64,000 nt of DNA from JAUXFK01 sp034189035 (GTDB lineage: Bacteria; Desulfobacterota; UBA8473): the NCBI GenBank assembly GCA_034189035.1, contig JAXHVA010000011.1, positions 7,208 through 71,207 on the forward strand, given 5' to 3'. The translations under genes and the position numbers were made by a program. The first letter of the stretch is position 1. Each line of letters begins with the position of its first letter. Under the pieces are notes generated by a model that was given only the letters and a program-made list of their open reading frames with translations, did no database searches and had not been told where the DNA came from. This document shows positions 27,902-37,124 of this stretch, piece after piece.

Positions 27902-29452
27902 ATGTTTATGATACTAATCTGTTTTATCCATGATTTTTCTTGGATTATTAGGAAATCTATAATTATTCTGTTTCTTTCGTTCTTTTTATTGATGCCCTCT
28001 GTAACATGGGCTCTCAGTCTCAAAGACCGTGTAAATGAGTATACCTTGAAAAACGGCATGAAGGTCTTAATGCTAGAGCGACATTATTCCCCTACTGTAT
28101 CTTTTTATATGACTTTTAAAGTTGGCTCTGTTGATGAGTATCCAGAAATATCAGGCACAGCTCATCTCTTGGAGCACATGCTCTTCAAAGGGACTCAGAG
28201 CTTGGGAACAAAGGACTTTCAAAAAGAGAAAGAGATATTGGATGAAATTGATAAGACGGCGATTATCCTTGATAGTGAGAGATTAAAGGGCAAGAATGCA
28301 GAGCAGTCAACGATTAAGAGATTGGAGGGTGAATTAAGGGGTTTGCAGAAAAAGCATAAAGAGCATGTTGTAAAAGACGAGATAGATTTAATATATTCAA
28401 AAAACGGGGCAGTGGGTTTCAATGCCGCGACAAGTTATGATGTTACAACATACAAGGTAAGTCTCCCATCGAACAGAATAGAACTGTGGGCAAAGATAGA
28501 GTCTGACAGAATGTTGAATCCGGTGCTCAGGGAGTTTTATTCTGAAAGAGATGTAGTTATGGAAGAGAGGAGACAGAGATACGAGTCTGATCCGGACGGG
28601 AAACTCTTTGAAAACTTTATGGCGAATGCTTTTATGGCTCACCCGTATAGAAGACCTATAATCGGATGGGGATCAGTATTGCAATTCTTAAATAAGAAAG
28701 ATACGGAAAGGTTTTTCAGGACATACTATGCTCCGAACAATACTGTTGTGGCAATAGTGGGAGATATAAACCCCCCTGAGGTTTTAAAGATCATTAAAGA
28801 GTATTTTGCACAGATTCCACCCCAGCCCATACCGTCACGTATCCATATAGAGGAACCAAGGCAATCAGGAGAAAGAAGGGCTAAGGTTAAGTTCGATGCA
28901 AAACCACGTCTGGTAATCGGTTACCACAAGCCAACAATACCCGATTTCAGCGATTATGTGTTCGATATTATTGATAGTATCCTATCGAAAGGAAGAACAT
29001 CAAGGTTTTATAAAAATTTAATAGAGAAAGAAGAGATCGCTGTCAGTGTGGATAGTGTTAATGGATTTCCCGGGGCAAGATACCAGAATCTCTTTGTAAT
29101 ATTGGGTACACCAAGACACCCTCATACGAATGCACAGTTAGAAGAGGCGATATACAAAGAGATAGACATACTCAAAAGGGAACCTGTGAGTGAAAGAGAG
29201 CTCAGAAAGGTAAAGAATCAATTACAGGCTGAATTCATAAGGAGGCTTAATTCGAATTCCGGCCTGGCCAGTATGCTTTCTTATTATCAGTCTGTTGCCG
29301 GTGATTGGAGGTATGTGGAGGACTTGCTCGATGTGATAGAAAGAATAACCCCGGAGGATATTATGGAGGTTTCAAAGAAGTATCTCATTGATGAGAATAG
29401 GACCGTTGCAGAACTTGTACAAAAGTACACAGAAGAACAGGGGAAGAAATGA
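27902..29452 (+). CDS. M16 family zinc peptidase, catalytic subunit
   Basis: About 516 residues from ATG 27902; longer readings from 27794 add unlike residues. The N-terminal hydrophobic segment (IIILFLSFFLLMPSVTWA) is a signal peptide, so the enzyme acts outside the cytoplasm. HLLEHMLFKGT is the inverted zinc motif HxxEH, with the downstream Glu in DEIDLIYSKNGAVGF expected as third ligand. Two M16 repeats follow; the second has SILSKGRTSRFYKNLIE. The next gene encodes a non-catalytic M16 protein and overlaps by 4 bases, so an alpha/beta heterodimer is likely. The natural substrate is unknown. Confidence 0.9.
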   Translation: MFMILICFIHDFSWIIRKSIIILFLSFFLLMPSVTWALSLKDRVNEYTLKNGMKVLMLERHYSPTVSFYMTFKVGSVDEYPEISGTAHLLEHMLFKGTQSLGTKDFQKEKEILDEIDKTAIILDSERLKGKNAEQSTIKRLEGELRGLQKKHKEHVVKDEIDLIYSKNGAVGFNAATSYDVTTYKVSLPSNRIELWAKIESDRMLNPVLREFYSERDVVMEERRQRYESDPDGKLFENFMANAFMAHPYRRPIIGWGSVLQFLNKKDTERFFRTYYAPNNTVVAIVGDINPPEVLKIIKEYFAQIPPQPIPSRIHIEEPRQSGERRAKVKFDAKPRLVIGYHKPTIPDFSDYVFDIIDSILSKGRTSRFYKNLIEKEEIAVSVDSVNGFPGARYQNLFVILGTPRHPHTNAQLEEAIYKEIDILKREPVSERELRKVKNQLQAEFIRRLNSNSGLASMLSYYQSVAGDWRYVEDLLDVIERITPEDIMEVSKKYLIDENRTVAELVQKYTEEQGKK

Positions 29453-30873
29453 TAAAAAAGACCTTATTTATATCTTTATTTTCGATTATTCTTGGGGCGA
29501 CTCCATCTTTTGCCCTGGATCATACGAAAGCGCAGCATCCGGGGAAAATGGTTTTTAAGCCCTTGACATTCTCTCCTGCCAAGGCTGAGAGGACCGTCTT
29601 GAAAGATGGGATGGTCTTGTATGTGCTTGAGGATCATGAACTTCCAGTAATCAATCTGTCTGCAACCATCAGAACCGGTTCTATATATGAACCTGAAGAA
29701 AAGGCAGGTTTAGCAAAACTCACAGGCAAGGTGATGCGGACAGGTGGGACCTCTTCCCTGACTCCGGATGAGATAAACGACCAGTTGGAATATATCGCAG
29801 GCATTATGGAGGTGAGTATTGGAAGAGAATCCGGTTCTGCTTCCCTCTCTGTTATGAAGAAGGATATAGATATGGGTCTTAAGATTTTTGCAGATGTCTT
29901 GATAAGTCCCAGGTTGAGTCAAAAAAAGTTGGACTTGGCTAAGAAACAGGAGGTTGAGGCCATAAGAAGAGAGAATGACAACCCAAACAGTATTGCTTTT
30001 CGAGAGTTTAGGAGGTTTTTGTACAGGGATAACCCCAGAGGGAGGATACCCACTAAAGAGTCTATAAACGCTATAACCAGAGGAGATCTGGTTGACTTTC
30101 ACAGCAGATTTTTCACCAAAGAAAATATAATTCTCGGGGTTTCCGGGGACTTTAACAAGGATAAGATCGCAAGAAAAATAGAAAAGGCATTTCAAGGGTG
30201 GCAAAAAACCAGTATGAACATACCAAAACCCCCTCCTCCTGAACAATCTTATGATAAATTCATTGGTTATGCCTTTAAGGGTGTCCCTCAGTCAACAATT
30301 GTAACCGGACACTTAACTGTGAATAAAAAGCATCCTGACCATTATCCTTTTAAGATACTCAATTTTATCCTGGGAGAGGGGGGGTTCAGCTCGAGGTTGA
30401 CATCAGAGATACGGTCCAACAGAGGACTCGCATACAGTGTAAGGAGTTTTTACAGGGGTGATGTTGATTACGGAGTTTTTGTGGCCCTGTGTCAAACCAA
30501 ATCCAAGACGACATATCAGGCGCTATCCCTTATCTATAAGATAATAAAGGGGCTAAAAGAGGATGGTGTGACGGATGCGGAATTGGCCTGGGCAAAAGAG
30601 TCTATTATGAATAAGTTTGTTTTTTCATTTACATCTTCTTACAGCATAGTGAATCAACAGATGCAATTAGAGTATGATGAAATGCCGCAGCACTTTTTAG
30701 AGGATTATCTTGATAATATATCGAAGGTTACCCTTGAGGATATTAAACGAGTCGCAAACGAATATCTTCATCCAGATAGGTCTCTTATCGTTATAGTTGG
30801 CAATGGAAGAGATTTTGATACCCCATTATCTGAATTTGGTGAGGTGAATGAAATAGATTTAAAAGAGGAATAG
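29449..30873 (+). CDS. M16 family peptidase-like protein, non-catalytic partner
   Basis: 474 residues with a signal peptide (FISLFSIILGATPSFA). At the place of HxxEH it reads GLAKLTGKVMRTGGT, so the zinc site is missing. The second half holds FILGEGGFSSRLTSEIRSNR, then GLAYSV with the Arg/Tyr pair that binds substrate in M16B partner subunits. Together with the upstream HxxEH protein this fits the two-gene periplasmic M16 arrangement. The ATGA overlap implies coupled translation. The end lies 19 bases from the convergent cvpA-like gene. Confidence 0.88.
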   Translation: MIKKTLFISLFSIILGATPSFALDHTKAQHPGKMVFKPLTFSPAKAERTVLKDGMVLYVLEDHELPVINLSATIRTGSIYEPEEKAGLAKLTGKVMRTGGTSSLTPDEINDQLEYIAGIMEVSIGRESGSASLSVMKKDIDMGLKIFADVLISPRLSQKKLDLAKKQEVEAIRRENDNPNSIAFREFRRFLYRDNPRGRIPTKESINAITRGDLVDFHSRFFTKENIILGVSGDFNKDKIARKIEKAFQGWQKTSMNIPKPPPPEQSYDKFIGYAFKGVPQSTIVTGHLTVNKKHPDHYPFKILNFILGEGGFSSRLTSEIRSNRGLAYSVRSFYRGDVDYGVFVALCQTKSKTTYQALSLIYKIIKGLKEDGVTDAELAWAKESIMNKFVFSFTSSYSIVNQQMQLEYDEMPQHFLEDYLDNISKVTLEDIKRVANEYLHPDRSLIVIVGNGRDFDTPLSEFGEVNEIDLKEE

Positions 30874-30892
30874 ACTATTCAGTTATTTTCTT

Positions 30893-31372
30893 TTATATCA
30901 AGAGATCACGCGGAATCAATTTCCATAGATATTCGATAAAGTGTATTAAAAAAGGGGAAAGGACTGAATCGAAAATCCATTTTTCGCTACCAAGGATAGG
31001 GTAGTTGGCTAAAAAAAGCAGGCTTACTCCAATAAAAATACAGCAGCAAAGAAGGCCGAGTAATCCGCCCCCAAAACGGTCAACCCAGCCCAGGTGAATG
31101 AAGTAAATAAATCTTTTGAGCATGATTCCTATTAAGGTGGTTATCCCTGCGATTATGAAAAAAATAGCAACAAAACTTACTATTGAGGCAAGGCTGGGGG
31201 TATGGATAATCCCACTGAGTATCTTAGCACCGTCTGGATAATACCTGCTGGCAAAAAATATTCCCATAACCAATGAAAATAGATAAAAAAAACTCTTCAT
31301 AAGTCCTATCTTTAGACCAAAAAAAATGCTGATGCTTACTATGATGATAATAACGATGTCCAGCCAGTTCAT
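30893..31372 (-). CDS. CvpA family membrane protein
   Basis: 159 residues, four hydrophobic segments, with family landmarks WLDIVIIIIVSISIFFGLKIG at the start and WVDRFGGGLLGLLCCCIFIG in the second half. CvpA proteins are inner-membrane proteins linked to colicin V production in E. coli and to envelope tolerance elsewhere; the molecular role is unclear. It lies 8 bases after the stop of the large acyltransferase-hydrolase gene on the same strand and is probably co-transcribed. Confidence 0.85.
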   Translation of the reverse strand: MNWLDIVIIIIVSISIFFGLKIGLMKSFFYLFSLVMGIFFASRYYPDGAKILSGIIHTPSLASIVSFVAIFFIIAGITTLIGIMLKRFIYFIHLGWVDRFGGGLLGLLCCCIFIGVSLLFLANYPILGSEKWIFDSVLSPFLIHFIEYLWKLIPRDLLI

Positions 31373-31380
31373 AATTTTAT

Positions 31381-33591
31381 CTATCGAATAAGCCTCTTAA
31401 TAAAGCCTCTTATCTTAATAAATACTTCCTCAGATCCTTCCTTGCGAAGGATCCCGTGACGATTGAGCTCGAAGGAATAAAACTCTGCTTCTTTTGAACA
31501 GATACTATCAAGGATTATAGAGGCACTTCGTGGGTCTACAACCGGGTCGTTCTTTTCCTGGATTACCAGTGTGGGAACAGTGATGTATTGGAGAAGGTCT
31601 TTGCATCTATCCATGAGCTGTCCCAATTCTCTAACCCCTTTGATGCTGTTTTTGGTATAGTTGATCTCAGGGTTTTCAGGTTCATTATCCACATACTCCT
31701 TTTTACCATCTTCTATATTCAGGCTTTCCAGTAATTCATTCCAAAAGTGGATCGGGCCAACCAGTTTTGTCTTGATGCTTTTAAGCTGCAATGGGGCGTT
31801 TACAGTAAAAAGACCAGCGATTTTATTCCCTTTATTTGCTGCAGCTAAAAGCGCCAGGGTACCTCCAGTAGAAAATCCCCCGATGATAACATGTTCACAT
31901 GCATTTCTTAAGATCGCATATCCCCTATTAAAGGAATCATACCAATCCTTCCATGTAACATCGGTCAGGTTGTATGGGGATGTGCCATGTCCTTTTAAAC
32001 GTGGGCCGTAAACAGAATATCCGAACTTTGCAAGATAATCTCCCAGGAGTCTCACCTCTTCGGGAGCTGACATATAACCATGGCATAAGAGTATGCCCAA
32101 GTTTGATATCCCAGGATTGAGGTAAAACGGTGCCCCGATCTGTTTAGGTTTTGAGAGTGCCTCATCATAATACTGGTTGTAATCCTCATTAAATATCTCT
32201 TGATCGAATCTGCTCAAATGGGCTATTATCTTTGATCGTATCTTCTTTTTAGAACATCGAAACTCCCTTTTGATAATCCTATAAAGGTCCTCTGAGGATT
32301 TTATTTCATTTGCTATAACCTGAATTGGGTTTTCTATCCGTATTCTGTGAAATTCATGATTCTGTTTTAGTCTTTTTTTATCAAAGATATAGATATCATC
32401 CTTCTTTTCAATGATCTTCTCAGTTATAGCAAGTTGTTCGATATTATTATAGTTGTTTTCCGTTTCATCTGCCAAAAGTTCGATCGGTATATGATCGATT
32501 GAAGGATGAACAGAGAAACTTCCGTCCTTTATAATTTCTTCACATGCTAAAAAGAGCCTGCACTTAAAAAGATGGCTCGATATTTTTGCCTTGTTCAAAG
32601 ACAGCAAACCGATTGAAAAGAGATGATCCATGTTCACAGTGACCATAGAATAGATTCTTTTCATAAAGTGATTGGTTAAGCGACGAGAAACCCCTGTCAG
32701 ATTTAATATGGCAGGATCCTTACCGCACTCGAATCTCTTTCTATATAATAACAGGGAAGACAGGAGTCTATTCTTTTTACAGTAGTGGGAATAGAGAAAG
32801 TCTGCTATATTTATTGGAGTGCCAAAAGTCAGATGGATAGAAGCATCGGAAAAGAGCAGATTCCCTTCAACCTCTAATTCCTCCTCCATTCTCTCTGACA
32901 TGTCTTTCAGTAATTTAGAAGTAAATAACTGGACTATATTCTTCCCGGGCCGTATTGGGAAATATGTAAAGTTGGTTGGAACGATCACTGTCTGGGCCCT
33001 GGACAATTCATCCACATTCTTCATAGAAAATCTCTTGAGATACTCACAGACACATTCTTCGTCGCCTCTTCTCCATGCGTAAAGGATATTCCTTTTATAG
33101 AGTTCTGTAAGGATTGACAGAAAAGCAGATCCAGTAGGCATTAAACCTTTTCTTCCCGGATGATAAACACCGAGGTTTCTTGCTAGAACTATCTTTTTTG
33201 TCTTGATCATTGCCCCTTCAGGAAAAATAATCCAATTCTTTCTTCCTGTAATAAGGTCTCCTATTATAATGTCGTTCCTAGAGGGAGTATTAACCGACAT
33301 AGCTCCAAGTTCTCTCAAATAATCTCCTAACTTCCCTTTAAACAAGGATGGTTCGGCCAGGGAGTTCGGCATCTGATTTGTTATCTTCTTGATGAAATAG
33401 GGGAGAAGGATTGTCTCACTTCTGGTAAAATGGTTCACTACAAACAAGACTGGGTTATTAGGGATATTTTCCTCGCCCTTTATCTTTATATCCGCTTTAA
33501 TAAACCTCTCCAAAAGCCTGATAAACATTTCGGTCCCGTATAGTATTACGTTCATTTTTGAATGCTTTGACTCTGATCTTTGATGGAACAT
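31381..33591 (-). CDS. Acyltransferase (PlsC-like) fused to alpha/beta hydrolase
   Basis: 736 residues. The N-terminal third resembles glycerol-phosphate acyltransferases: VVNHFTRSE (about residue 50; the usual HX4D is HX4E) and WIIFPEGAM (the FPEG motif, about 125). The middle is less conserved. The last 240 residues are an alpha/beta hydrolase: LLCHGYMSAPEEV (oxyanion region), GPRLKGHG, IIGGFSTGGTLAL (nucleophile Ser in GxSxG), KNDPVVDP (acid) and NRHGIL (His), so the triad is complete. A lipid-remodelling role, joining acyl transfer and ester hydrolysis, is inference. No signal peptide is seen. Confidence 0.8.
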   Translation of the reverse strand: MFHQRSESKHSKMNVILYGTEMFIRLLERFIKADIKIKGEENIPNNPVLFVVNHFTRSETILLPYFIKKITNQMPNSLAEPSLFKGKLGDYLRELGAMSVNTPSRNDIIIGDLITGRKNWIIFPEGAMIKTKKIVLARNLGVYHPGRKGLMPTGSAFLSILTELYKRNILYAWRRGDEECVCEYLKRFSMKNVDELSRAQTVIVPTNFTYFPIRPGKNIVQLFTSKLLKDMSERMEEELEVEGNLLFSDASIHLTFGTPINIADFLYSHYCKKNRLLSSLLLYRKRFECGKDPAILNLTGVSRRLTNHFMKRIYSMVTVNMDHLFSIGLLSLNKAKISSHLFKCRLFLACEEIIKDGSFSVHPSIDHIPIELLADETENNYNNIEQLAITEKIIEKKDDIYIFDKKRLKQNHEFHRIRIENPIQVIANEIKSSEDLYRIIKREFRCSKKKIRSKIIAHLSRFDQEIFNEDYNQYYDEALSKPKQIGAPFYLNPGISNLGILLCHGYMSAPEEVRLLGDYLAKFGYSVYGPRLKGHGTSPYNLTDVTWKDWYDSFNRGYAILRNACEHVIIGGFSTGGTLALLAAANKGNKIAGLFTVNAPLQLKSIKTKLVGPIHFWNELLESLNIEDGKKEYVDNEPENPEINYTKNSIKGVRELGQLMDRCKDLLQYITVPTLVIQEKNDPVVDPRSASIILDSICSKEAEFYSFELNRHGILRKEGSEEVFIKIRGFIKRLIR

Positions 33592-33637
33592 TTCCTTTGT
33601 TACCTTTCCAGAAGAAGGCGCTGTCCTACAATAGATT

Positions 33638-35428
33638 TTACATTTTGATATTCCGAAAAAAATCGCACACTTCCTTTTTTGTGGACATATTCTTGAGCCT
33701 TTCCCTATTTTCCTCTTTCTTCAAAATATATGATATTTCTGAAAGCAACTTCAGGTGATCTCTTGTTTCTTTTTCTGGAGAGAGAAAGAGAAAAACAATT
33801 TCTACGGGTTTTCCATCTATGGATGAGAATTTAATTCCTCTGCCTTTCTTTATACCCAATGCGCATATAAATATATCTACCAATTCAGTTCGTATATGTG
33901 GTACAGCGATTCCATCGCCAATTCCTGTGGACTGAATTTGTTCCCTTAGTATTAGTTCTCTAAACAGGTGCATTTTTATTTTTTTCTTGATTTCTCCAGT
34001 CTCTATCAGACAACTTAACATCTCGTTTAATACCTCAAACATATCCACTCCATTCAGGGGAATCTTTATATTATTCTCCTTTAGCGCACAACTCAACAAT
34101 GACCTTTCATGTTCAAGGATCTCTTGCCCTTTGAGTATCCTTTCTTCGCCAACTACCCATGATTTCCAACGTTTGAGTGCATGTTCCGATGCGAGAATAC
34201 CCCCTACCTCAAAGATGATCATTGCAGGGATAACCGTTTGGAAGATAGATTCTCCCTTTGTGAGTACAAGGTCGATAAACGCTACTTGGACCGCAGCCAA
34301 GCCGGCTTGGGGGAGCATAAGCATCGGTAGACATTCGGTTATCTTTAGATCTTGTTTAGTGAGTTTACAACTGAGTCTTGTCCCAAAAAACTTTCCAACA
34401 CCACGACCCACAATATAGAGCGAAACGAAAAATAGGATTTCCAGGTTATAGGTATCCAGTCTAAGATTTGCTCCAATTAAAGCAAAGAATATGAGATTAA
34501 AGGTCGGCGTAATGTTGTCAATGGAAAGGGAATCGAACACCCGCCTTGTATGAAAATTTGCTGCAAGCATACCGGCCACCAGGCTTGTGATCAAGAAAGG
34601 AAGTCCCAAATTCCATGCTGCTGCTGAACCTATACAGACGAGTCCTAAAATCAAAAGAAATATTTCTAGGGAAGGAGTGGGGGTGTCTTCAAATACAAAA
34701 CGTAAAAATCCCAAACCTGTTTTCCTCTCACTAAGCTCATGGGACGGTTCAATACTCGTCTCTCTAAGTGTAATTTTCAATAAACCAAAGATGGCGATCC
34801 CAATTATTACTGCCAAACCGACCTCTTTTAACATAACTGCTAAGATTTTACTGAAAATCAAAGCTTTACCAGCTTCCTTCTCAATGGCAATCTGCACAAA
34901 AACTGAAAACATAAGGATTTGTATTACATTACTCAAGACTACAATATTCGCAACCTTATATCGGATATCTCCTTCGATACCCATCTTTCTAATCAGTATG
35001 AAAAGAGCAGCAGGTGCAGTAGCCACACCCACCGTTCCAATAATAAGTGCATGAATGGCTGGAAAACCAACTATATAAAAGAGTGAAAAAGTCAAGCCAA
35101 AGGTAAAGGTGATCTGAATAAAACAGATAATTAATATCTCCTTTCCTGCTTTTTGAATCCGATCTATGTGCATTTCTTCACCCAATGCAAAAACAATGAG
35201 GGAAAATACTGCGAACATTAAAAACTTAAAGGAGGAGAATACCTGCTGATATAAATATGAGTCGAACCCTATTTGCGTAAGGGAATAGAGGGTTATCAGC
35301 ATACCGCCTAGTATCTGCCCTGTAATTTCTCCCACACCGAGACGTGCAGACAGTTTACCAAAAAAAAGAGCAGAAATTACTAGTAGACCCAGGTAAAGAA
35401 GTTGATAGGGTATATAACAGATGTTCAT
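33638..35428 (-). CDS. CPA2-type cation:proton antiporter with C-terminal PTS EIIA domain
   Basis: 596 residues. The first about 410 form 11-13 membrane segments of the Na+/H+ exchanger (CPA2/KefB-like) fold: GEITGQILGGMLI near the start, GTVGVATAPAALFILIRKMG, and PMLMLPQAGLAAVQVAF. The last 150 residues are a PTS EIIA type-2/Ntr-like domain with GIGDGIAVPHIRTE, in which His is the phosphorylation site. Control of ion exchange by the EIIA domain is inference. A soluble-domain start is excluded by the N-terminal membrane segments. It is monocistronic in appearance. Confidence 0.85.
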   Translation of the reverse strand: MNICYIPYQLLYLGLLVISALFFGKLSARLGVGEITGQILGGMLITLYSLTQIGFDSYLYQQVFSSFKFLMFAVFSLIVFALGEEMHIDRIQKAGKEILIICFIQITFTFGLTFSLFYIVGFPAIHALIIGTVGVATAPAALFILIRKMGIEGDIRYKVANIVVLSNVIQILMFSVFVQIAIEKEAGKALIFSKILAVMLKEVGLAVIIGIAIFGLLKITLRETSIEPSHELSERKTGLGFLRFVFEDTPTPSLEIFLLILGLVCIGSAAAWNLGLPFLITSLVAGMLAANFHTRRVFDSLSIDNITPTFNLIFFALIGANLRLDTYNLEILFFVSLYIVGRGVGKFFGTRLSCKLTKQDLKITECLPMLMLPQAGLAAVQVAFIDLVLTKGESIFQTVIPAMIIFEVGGILASEHALKRWKSWVVGEERILKGQEILEHERSLLSCALKENNIKIPLNGVDMFEVLNEMLSCLIETGEIKKKIKMHLFRELILREQIQSTGIGDGIAVPHIRTELVDIFICALGIKKGRGIKFSSIDGKPVEIVFLFLSPEKETRDHLKLLSEISYILKKEENRERLKNMSTKKEVCDFFRNIKM

Positions 35429-35582
35429 TACAACCTTGGTTATAAATCTATAGGCTGGACATAAATAACCATTTATAGATGGAAACTATTAATAGATAGA
35501 TTACCAGAAAAATATTTGTTCATCAACTGAATTGATCATTAAAGAAATGATAGGCTAATTTGGCTTCCTATAAAAGTTATTA

Positions 35583-35611
35583 TTGACACTCTACTACCTT
35601 TTCCATATACT
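35583..35611 (+). promoter_or_regulatory. Sigma-70-type promoter of the acyl-CoA dehydrogenase gene
   Basis: TTGACA (35583-35588), 17-base spacer, TATACT (35606-35611): close to consensus. It lies 100 bases before the ATG at 35711. Confidence 0.7.
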
Positions 35612-35652
35612 CGTTAAAATGAAATAAACTTCGTTTTTTCTGAAACGATTTT

Positions 35653-35668
35653 GCAATAATTATATTGC
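35653..35668. promoter_or_regulatory. Inverted repeat downstream of the promoter, possible operator
   Basis: GCAATA-ATTA-TATTGC, perfect 6-bp arms, located about 40 bases after the -10 box and before the Shine-Dalgarno (AAAGGAG). The position suits a repressor site; the regulator is unknown. Confidence 0.4.
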
Positions 35669-35710
35669 GTTAATAACAGAAACAGAACATTACTGAAAGG
35701 AGAATCACAT

Positions 35711-36907
35711 ATGGATTTTGCACTGACTCCAGAACAAGAGGCTCTGAAGAGAGAATTTGGAGAGTTCTTTAAAGAAGAGATGAAGACCGCCCCTCCTGCA
35801 TTGGGATTCGGGGCTAGAGAGGCAAGCATGACCGAAGAGGGGTGGAAGTTTCATCGTCAGATGGCGGAGAAACTCGGTAAAAAGGGTTGGATTTCCAGGG
35901 CCTGGCCTAAAGAATATGGGGGCCTGGATGCACCTATCGTTGAACAGGTGATCTTCAATGAGGTGAGGGCAAACTATGGAGCACCGGGAATCGACCAGTT
36001 TGGAGTAGGTATGCTCGCTCCAACCTTGTTAGTAGCAGGAAACGAAGATCAAAAGAAGAGATTCTTGCCCTCAATTGCACAAGGAAAAACAATGTGGTGC
36101 CAGGGATGGAGTGAGCCAAATGCAGGCAGTGACCTTGCATCTCTTACAACCAAGGCAACCAGGAAGGGAGATAATTATATCATCAATGGTCAAAAGATTT
36201 GGACCAGCAATGCCCATCGAGCTGACTGGATGTTTATGCTCGCCAGGACAGATCCCAATGAAAAAAGAAGCAAGGGGATATCCTTCTTCCTTTTAGATAT
36301 GAAAGCTCCCGGTGTTACTGTCCGTGCCATTGAGAATATGGATAAATCGCATTCGTATAATGAGGTATTATTTGAAGATGTAAAGGTTTCAGTCGAGAAT
36401 AGAGTCGGCGAAGAAAATAAGGGTTGGGCAGTTACCAGGCAGACTATGAACTTTGAAAGAAGCGGAATTGACAGATTCGTAGAGATAAGGAAGATTATAG
36501 AACTTTTAGTCCAATATGCCAAGGAGACAAAGAGAGACGGCAAATCACTGGCTGAAGATCCTATTATACGCCAGAAGCTTGCTCAGCTGGCCGTTGATAA
36601 TGAGGCAGGTCAGGCCTTGGCTTATCGGATTGCCTGGGAACAGAGTAAAGGCGGTCTTATCATGGCCGCTTATATGGCATCTATGGCGAAGGTATTTGGA
36701 AGTGAACTCTATCAACGTATTGCTTATATTGGTTGCGAGATTATGGGGATGCATAGCCAGATACAAGAGGAGAAATGGGCACCCTTGCGTGGGAAGTTTA
36801 TCCATTATTACCAACTCTGTTGTGGTGGGAATATCGCTGCAGGGTCATCAGAGGTTCAGAGAAACCTTATCGCATGGGTGGGCCTTGGATTACCGAGAAC
36901 AATTTGA
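35711..36907 (+). CDS. Acyl-CoA dehydrogenase
   Basis: 398-residue flavoprotein of the acyl-CoA dehydrogenase family, catalysing alpha,beta-dehydrogenation of an acyl-CoA with electrons passed to ETF. Family landmarks: GWISRAWPKEYGGLDAP, WCQGWSEPNAGSDLASL (FAD/substrate motif), INGQKIWTSNA, GWAVTRQTMNFERSG and the C-terminal GGNIAAGSSEVQRNLIA. The last pattern is typical of the long-chain/bile-acid-like branch, often found as paired dehydrogenase genes. A second one follows at 37125. A strong promoter and a dyad precede it. Substrate is not predictable. Confidence 0.92.
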   Translation: MDFALTPEQEALKREFGEFFKEEMKTAPPALGFGAREASMTEEGWKFHRQMAEKLGKKGWISRAWPKEYGGLDAPIVEQVIFNEVRANYGAPGIDQFGVGMLAPTLLVAGNEDQKKRFLPSIAQGKTMWCQGWSEPNAGSDLASLTTKATRKGDNYIINGQKIWTSNAHRADWMFMLARTDPNEKRSKGISFFLLDMKAPGVTVRAIENMDKSHSYNEVLFEDVKVSVENRVGEENKGWAVTRQTMNFERSGIDRFVEIRKIIELLVQYAKETKRDGKSLAEDPIIRQKLAQLAVDNEAGQALAYRIAWEQSKGGLIMAAYMASMAKVFGSELYQRIAYIGCEIMGMHSQIQEEKWAPLRGKFIHYYQLCCGGNIAAGSSEVQRNLIAWVGLGLPRTI

Positions 36908-36910
36908 GTT

Positions 36911-37090
36911 GTAACAGTCTAGTTTTTTGAAAAGTGTCGTAAGAAGCGACAACCAATTTTTATCCGTGTAAAATTTACATTTCCCCCTATCATTTCTTAA
37001 CTCACTTAATCACTCGAAGACAATACACGCGTAAAATTTGACCGATATTGAAGCTCGATGATAGCTTTCTTTTTCATAGCGTAAAATATA
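36911..37090. repeat. Intergenic inverted-repeat element, copy B
   Basis: The left side (GTAACAGTCTAGTTTTTTGA ... TATCCGTGTAAAATTT, 36911-36975) and the right side (CAATACACGCGTAAAATTTG, then ACCGATATTGAAGC, 37021-37054) are imperfect reverse complements. The left end matches the complement of the right end of copy A (43013). It fills the gap between two acyl-CoA dehydrogenase genes and ends 35 bases before the next ATG. Confidence 0.6.
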
Positions 37091-37124
37091 ATACTTACAA
37101 TATCATATATAGGAGGATACTGAT

